A DNA stretch of 64,000 nucleotides, taken from JAVVXB01 sp036651815. GTDB taxonomy: Bacteria; Bacillota; Clostridia; Christensenellales; CAG-138. The stretch lies in the NCBI GenBank assembly GCA_036651815.1, contig JAVVXB010000005.1, positions 39,826 through 103,825 on the forward strand, in the 5' to 3' direction. The notes beneath the pieces are model-generated. The model saw nothing but the letters and a program-made list of their open reading frames with translations. It ran no database searches and had not been told where the DNA came from. The translations under genes were made by a program, and so were the position numbers. Of this stretch, positions 59,930 to 64,000 are shown piece after piece (the stretch's first letter is position 1; each line of letters begins with the position of its first letter).

Positions 59930-62900
59930 GACCAGCTGCCTCCCCTAAATACAGATTCATATTTTCGATTTTTGTTACGTCAATCGCAACTTCTAAGTGT
60001 ATCATTGATCCCTTCCAATTGATGATTTTTCCGCGCATTAAAAATATCATCGGTATATTCGGCATTTGAAACAGTCTGGTATACACCTTGTCTTCTGACA
60101 TTTTTGATAAGGAGCAGAACTCGCAAGGCATAGTTTTATGCATCAATACCTCATAACATGTTTTTCCCTTACATTCCTCGCGGGTAATGCCAGCAAACCG
60201 GCAAACGTTCTCATTTGCATAGATCAACTCATAGGTGTCCTTATCACAGACGTAGATGCTGTCGTTAATTGCATCGAGGACACCCTCCGCGTCATTGATC
60301 CATTTTGTCATAGTGGTGGCCATTGATTCCTTTCCATAGACTGAAACCATGTTCCTGCCGCCGCATTTTGCACGATATAAGGCTTTGTCCGCATTTTTAT
60401 ACAACTCTTTAAATGTCTGTTTTCGATCGGATGTAGCAGCAATCCCAATTGAGCAGGTAATCCCGGCATTTTTTCCATCAATCATAATACTGCGCATGCT
60501 CTTGCAAAGCTCTTGCGCTTTCAGTTCGCAGAGCGCAAGGTCATTCATATTCCGGATCAATACGGCAAACTCATCTCCGCCCATGCGCGCAATGATGTCG
60601 TCCTGCCTAAATGCCGGCCTAATCTTTTCGGCAACCGAAACAATGACCTTGTCCCCGTAAGCATGCCCGCTAGAATCATTTATTTTTTTAAAGTTGTCGA
60701 TATCAATCATCAGCATGACGCAACTGCCCACAGCAGTATTTAATCGCTGATTAATCATCGTTTCGGCATTTACTCGGTTGAGCAATCCCGTCATCTGATC
60801 CGTTTTTACCTGCTCCGACATGTTGTTGTACTCTTTCACCATTTCTTTAAAACGGCGGTTACATTCCAATACGTTTTTGATACGGCGAATGACCACTTCT
60901 GGAATAAACGGCTTGACAATGAAATCGTTTGCACCCAAAGACAGGGTGCTGATCTGTTGGGCAGGACTGTCGTCAGCAGTAATCATAATGACCGAAATCC
61001 CATCCAGTTCCGGCAAGCTTTTTTTGTATTGCAGAAATTCTTTTCCGCCCATCTTAGGCATCGTAATATCCAATAGAATCAGATCAATTTGATTTTGGTT
61101 TTCTCGCAAAATTTGGATTGCTTCCTCTCCATTTTCCGCCTCCAAAATTCGGAACTGTCCCTGCAATATTTTTTTCAAAGCAACACGATTAACCGCAGCG
61201 TCATCGACAATGAGAACGGTGTGTATATCATGATTGTTGGCAAGTAACGATATCCTGTATTTTTCCAATTCAGCGTCTATCTCTTTTCGTATGGTGATAT
61301 CCGTCAATTCGCCAATGATGATATGCTTATTGCCAACCGTAGAAACATAGCTAAGTTTCGTACGAATCCATATCGGTGTGCCGCTTGTGCGGTTACGCAT
61401 ATAGTCACACTCAGACGGCTCTTGCGTTTTGACGCAAATGCGAAATGCATTGAGCAGGGACTCGCGATGCTTTTCATTAATCAAACTGATAAGATCGGGT
61501 GCCTTTACCAACATATCGTCATGTCCGATCCAAGCATAATAAGCTTCGTTAACTCTGATTGTCTCAATATGATCCGCAACAAATTCATATATCGCAGCCG
61601 CTTGTAAAGTGTTTCCAAACAGAAGTTTCATTTTTTGATTGGAAGAAAACAAATCGTCGTAATGGAAGTATTCTCTCTTTTTATCAGTGATCCTTTGTGC
61701 ATCAAATGATTGATTTCTGCACAACTGTTCGTACTCAAGGACGGGCATTGGGCGAGCGAAATAATAGCCTTGCACATAATCACAGCCCACGCTTCTTAAA
61801 AAATCAACCTGTTCACTGGTTTCGGCGCCCTCAGCAATCACAGGAATATTCAACCATTTGGCCATTCGGATCACGGAAGCGATGATATTCTCACCCCGGC
61901 CAGGAATTTCCGTCTTTGCTAAAAAACGCATGTCAATTTTTAAAATATCAATCGCAATATCCTTCAAAATTCCAAGGGAAGAATATCCGCTTCCAAAATC
62001 ATCCATCATGATTGTAAATCCGTAGCTTTGCAGTTTTGCCATGGTTTTGCTCATTGCAATCGGATTATCGGTATATGCGCTTTCTGTCAGCTCCAAATTT
62101 AATAATGCTGGTTCAATCTGGTATTGATTCACCAGTTCAAGCAGCGTTTCTGCTAATTTCGGATTGTATAGATTCACACGGGAAACATTCACCGAAAGTG
62201 GATATGGCTTTATTCCTTGCTCCGTCCAGGTGCAAAGGCACTTACAAGCTTGCTCCCATACACAATAATCCAGCTTTGTAATAAAGCCATTGCGTTCAAA
62301 TATCGGGATGAAAATATCCGGGTCAAGTCGCCCTTTTTCAGGGTGTATCCACCTTACAAGGGCTTCTGCCCCACATGGTAAGTTGGTGTGAATATTGTAT
62401 TGCGGTTGCAGATATATTTGAAACTGACCGTTTCCCAGCGCAAAGTTCATGTCGTTTGTGATTTCCTGCTCCGTGGTCAGTGCTGCACTCATCTGGTCAT
62501 TATAGTATGCATAATAATCCACATAATTGCCCTTGCAATTTTTCGCGGCGAGGGTGGCTCTATTATACATTTCTTCGATGGCAATCGTATCATCATCAAT
62601 GACATAGACCCCAACCGACGGCACAATATCATAGTTTGAATTGTACTTTTCAAGCATCTTTTTGGAGCGCTCAATCATGTGTTTTATTGCACTTTGGTCA
62701 TAGGCCATACAAAATCCGAATACATCCGATTCGATTCTTCCAAATGTCGCTTTTTCAAATGCCTTAGCATCACTCTTTAGATGCTTGGCAATGTAGATCA
62801 GCAGCTTATCCCCCTCCGCAGCACCAAAAAACGAATTGATGAGCTGGAACCGATCTACATCGAAGCGAAGAAAGACAAAACGCTCATCTGGATTCGAGTT

Positions 62901-63380
62901 GATCATTTCACGAGTTGCGGCAAAAAATTTTGTTTTGTTGTAAATTTCTGTTAAGACATCGTATTCCGCTAAATATTTCAACTGTTTCAACGCAGAAAGT
63001 TGACTTCTTTCAATTGCGTTTTTCAATCGAAAATGAATGATTTCAGGTTTGTAAGGTTTGGTTACGAAGTCCCATGCCCCCAGTGCCAGCACTTTAATTT
63101 CATTGCCGGTATCGTTATTTTCCGTCACCACAATCACCGGCAGATTTTTATAGCGCACATCATTATCAATCGTTTCCAAAACAGCATAGCCGTCCATGAT
63201 CGGCATGATCAGGTCGAGTATCATGACAGCAATTTCATCGTGATGCTCTCCTAGTATTTTCAGCGCAGCTTGTCCATTTTCAGCCTGAAGAACCCTGTAT
63301 TCTTTCGCAATTAGTTTTGTAAGTATGGTTCGGTTAATAACATTATCGTCGACCACTAAAACAGTTTTTAAAGAAGGCAT
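59916..63380 (-). CDS. REC-EAL-REC-GGDEF cyclic-di-GMP signalling protein
   Basis: A 1154-residue cytoplasmic protein. Domains in order: receiver 1 (Asp56 in MILDLIMPIMDG); a degenerate GGDEF (GRIESDVF in place of GGDEF, residues about 140-290); a complete EAL phosphodiesterase (EALVRW with Glu339, LELTES, MDDFGSGYSSLG, DILKIDMRF, AEGAET); a PAS domain; receiver 2 (Asp771 in ILLDITMPKMGG); an intact GGDEF (MGGDEF at residues 933-938, preceded by an RQDD inhibition site five residues before); and a final PAS. It could both make and break down c-di-GMP under phosphorylation control. The ATG at 63380 is two bases after a small ORF. It is the first gene of a three-gene operon with two hybrid kinases. 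Confidence 0.93.
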   Translation of the reverse strand: MPSLKTVLVVDDNVINRTILTKLIAKEYRVLQAENGQAALKILGEHHDEIAVMILDLIMPIMDGYAVLETIDNDVRYKNLPVIVVTENNDTGNEIKVLALGAWDFVTKPYKPEIIHFRLKNAIERSQLSALKQLKYLAEYDVLTEIYNKTKFFAATREMINSNPDERFVFLRFDVDRFQLINSFFGAAEGDKLLIYIAKHLKSDAKAFEKATFGRIESDVFGFCMAYDQSAIKHMIERSKKMLEKYNSNYDIVPSVGVYVIDDDTIAIEEMYNRATLAAKNCKGNYVDYYAYYNDQMSAALTTEQEITNDMNFALGNGQFQIYLQPQYNIHTNLPCGAEALVRWIHPEKGRLDPDIFIPIFERNGFITKLDYCVWEQACKCLCTWTEQGIKPYPLSVNVSRVNLYNPKLAETLLELVNQYQIEPALLNLELTESAYTDNPIAMSKTMAKLQSYGFTIMMDDFGSGYSSLGILKDIAIDILKIDMRFLAKTEIPGRGENIIASVIRMAKWLNIPVIAEGAETSEQVDFLRSVGCDYVQGYYFARPMPVLEYEQLCRNQSFDAQRITDKKREYFHYDDLFSSNQKMKLLFGNTLQAAAIYEFVADHIETIRVNEAYYAWIGHDDMLVKAPDLISLINEKHRESLLNAFRICVKTQEPSECDYMRNRTSGTPIWIRTKLSYVSTVGNKHIIIGELTDITIRKEIDAELEKYRISLLANNHDIHTVLIVDDAAVNRVALKKILQGQFRILEAENGEEAIQILRENQNQIDLILLDITMPKMGGKEFLQYKKSLPELDGISVIMITADDSPAQQISTLSLGANDFIVKPFIPEVVIRRIKNVLECNRRFKEMVKEYNNMSEQVKTDQMTGLLNRVNAETMINQRLNTAVGSCVMLMIDIDNFKKINDSSGHAYGDKVIVSVAEKIRPAFRQDDIIARMGGDEFAVLIRNMNDLALCELKAQELCKSMRSIMIDGKNAGITCSIGIAATSDRKQTFKELYKNADKALYRAKCGGRNMVSVYGKESMATTMTKWINDAEGVLDAINDSIYVCDKDTYELIYANENVCRFAGITREECKGKTCYEVLMHKTMPCEFCSLSKMSEDKVYTRLFQMPNIPMIFLMRGKIINWKGSMIHLEVAIDVTKIENMNLYLGEAAGRGEK

Positions 63381-63382
63381 AT

Positions 63383-63463
63383 TCACATCCCCCGTAATTT
63401 CTGTGCATAATCCCACAGGTTTCCGAGGAATGTTGCAACTGCTTTCCCGTTTCTATCGATCAT
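63383..63463 (-). CDS. Candidate small ORF, 26 residues, coupled to the c-di-GMP gene
   Basis: ATG at 63463 with a perfect ribosome binding site (AAGGAG, 63477-63472, eight bases upstream). It encodes 26 residues (MIDRNGKAVATFLGNLWDYA, then QKLRGM) and stops two bases before the start of the c-di-GMP gene. The strong initiation signal and spacing suggest it is translated and drives coupled expression of the next gene. It has no recognised family. It may be only a translational leader. Confidence 0.5.
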   Translation of the reverse strand: MIDRNGKAVATFLGNLWDYAQKLRGM

Positions 63464-63475
63464 CTTATATTCTCC

Positions 63476-63628
63476 TTACCAACTGACATTCTTCAATTCA
63501 CCTAACTGACGTCTCAATTTATCAACATCTGCCCTTGCCGGCATCCATTGTATCCATTTGCATATCGTCTGCTGACGTTGCAACCTTACAGTCCTCATAT
63601 CATCCCGAAATCCTGGTTTTGGAGTCAT
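63476..63628 (-). CDS. Candidate small ORF, 50 residues, basic
   Basis: An open frame of 50 residues ending ADVDKLRRQLGELKNVSW, whose stop codon overlaps the ribosome binding site of the next small ORF. The C-terminal part reads like a natural amphipathic helix. The initiation signal is weak. It could instead be the tail of a degraded gene, because a second frame across 63600-63528 (YEDCKVATSADDMQMDTMDA) also reads like protein. Confidence 0.3.
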   Translation of the reverse strand: MTPKPGFRDDMRTVRLQRQQTICKWIQWMPARADVDKLRRQLGELKNVSW

Positions 63629-63710
63629 CGTTTTCACATATATCTTTTATTCTTTTCCAAGCAAAAAAGCGAACAGCTAAACGAATCATAGCAAACGGAA
63701 CAATATCCAA
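63600..63710 (-). pseudogene. Possible degraded small gene or small ORF
   Basis: From a TTG at 63710 (AAAGG eight bases upstream) a 36-residue frame reads LDIVPFAMIRLAVRFFAW and KRIKDICENDDSKTRISG before a TGA. The same frame continues after the TGA with protein-like sequence and then a neighbouring frame carries on to 63476. One nonsense and one frameshift change would join these into a protein of about 85-90 residues. This is speculative. Confidence 0.25.
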
Positions 63711-64000
63711 AAGCGAAGCCTTTAATATGATTTTTTAGAAATATGGCTTCCTGTATCAGTTGGTTCGACACAGACGCATGCCAACGCATTCAGCATACGT
63801 CCCTATTGGTTGTTTACATAAAGGCATTTGTTTCTTATCATTTGTCATTGTAAATTATTTACTTCGTTCACCACATAACCAATTATAGGTAATTCAGCTT
63901 TTGTTGTCTATAGCGACATCTTACCACGAATTTGCACATTTTTTTATGAATGATCAAGTCAACGTGCGCCACTTCGTGTAGACGTATCTGAATGGGATTG
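63711..64000. other. Leader and upstream region of the signalling operon
   Basis: No gene is supported between the small ORFs and the window edge. It contains the promoter at 63882-63910 and most of an untranslated leader. I looked for the conserved c-di-GMP riboswitch core in the leader and did not find it. Confidence 0.45.
63882..63910 (-). promoter_or_regulatory. Sigma-A promoter of the signalling operon
   Basis: Minus-strand TAGACA (63910-63905), 17-base spacer, TATAAT (63887-63882). The start near 63875 would give a leader of almost 500 bases before the c-di-GMP gene, containing the small ORFs. Confidence 0.6.

Noticed and set aside
63381..63875. A c-di-GMP riboswitch in the leader of the c-di-GMP gene
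   Set aside because: The leader was read on the minus strand for the conserved core of the known c-di-GMP aptamers and no match was seen. A covariance-model search would settle it.
1..64000. Mobile elements, CRISPR arrays, tRNA or rRNA genes
   Set aside because: No transposase, integrase, phage gene, regularly spaced direct repeats, cloverleaf-like or rRNA-like sequence was seen. The only large duplication is the diverged gene triplet at 32202-35975.

Overview
The window looks like chromosome from an anaerobic, low-to-mid GC, Gram-positive bacterium of the Clostridia. The basis is: lipobox signal peptides on every solute-binding protein, AGGAGG-type ribosome binding sites with occasional GTG/TTG starts, sigma-A promoters (TTGACA-N17/18-TATAAT), VanZ- and GlpP-family genes, and a rubredoxin-like domain fused to an NADH oxidoreductase. 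I found no rRNA, tRNA, CRISPR array, insertion sequence or phage gene. The content is almost entirely solute uptake, carbohydrate/nucleoside catabolism and signal transduction.

Layout. (1) 1-3445, minus strand: a LacI regulator, a sugar-binding lipoprotein and a MalF-type permease cut by the window edge, with operators at the regulator promoter. (2) 3773-7611, plus strand: a rubredoxin-like/FAD oxidoreductase, then an OmpR-type response regulator with its histidine kinase. (3) 8132-15255, plus strand: an odd six-gene operon with a large binding lipoprotein, two MalF/MalG-type permeases, a membrane-fusion-like protein, a MacB-periplasmic-core-like membrane protein and a VanZ-like protein, but no ATPase. 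(4) 15597-25650, minus strand: a cupin, then a nine-gene nucleoside uptake and salvage operon (nucleoside hydrolase, BMP lipoprotein, ABC ATPase and two permeases, phosphopentomutase, deoxyribose-phosphate aldolase, cytidine deaminase, pyrimidine-nucleoside phosphorylase). It is read through a leader terminator and sits downstream of a GlpP-type antiterminator gene. (5) 27444-30897: a secreted Ig-like/beta-helix protein, a double flavodoxin-like protein and a divergent RpiB-like protein.

(6) 31029-46580 is the most unusual part. A minus-strand operon has a ribose-type ABC importer, a tandemly duplicated gene triplet (a divergent glucosamine-6-phosphate-deaminase-like protein plus two small proteins I do not recognise) and a NagA-like deacetylase. 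It faces a DeoR regulator and a plus-strand operon for a triosephosphate-isomerase-like protein, a SIS isomerase, a YjbQ-family protein, an FGGY sugar kinase and a creatininase-family hydrolase. Together they look like a complete import-to-central-metabolism route for an unidentified sugar or amino sugar.

(7) 46895-53667: a second BMP-type ABC importer operon ending in a deaminase-like amidohydrolase with altered metal-site residues, divergent from an XRE-cupin regulator. (8) 53900-63380, minus strand: three overlapping or nearly abutting signalling genes, two multi-PAS hybrid histidine kinases and one REC/EAL/GGDEF protein, preceded by a long leader holding small ORFs. All functional assignments come from reading motifs by eye. 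No database search was run.
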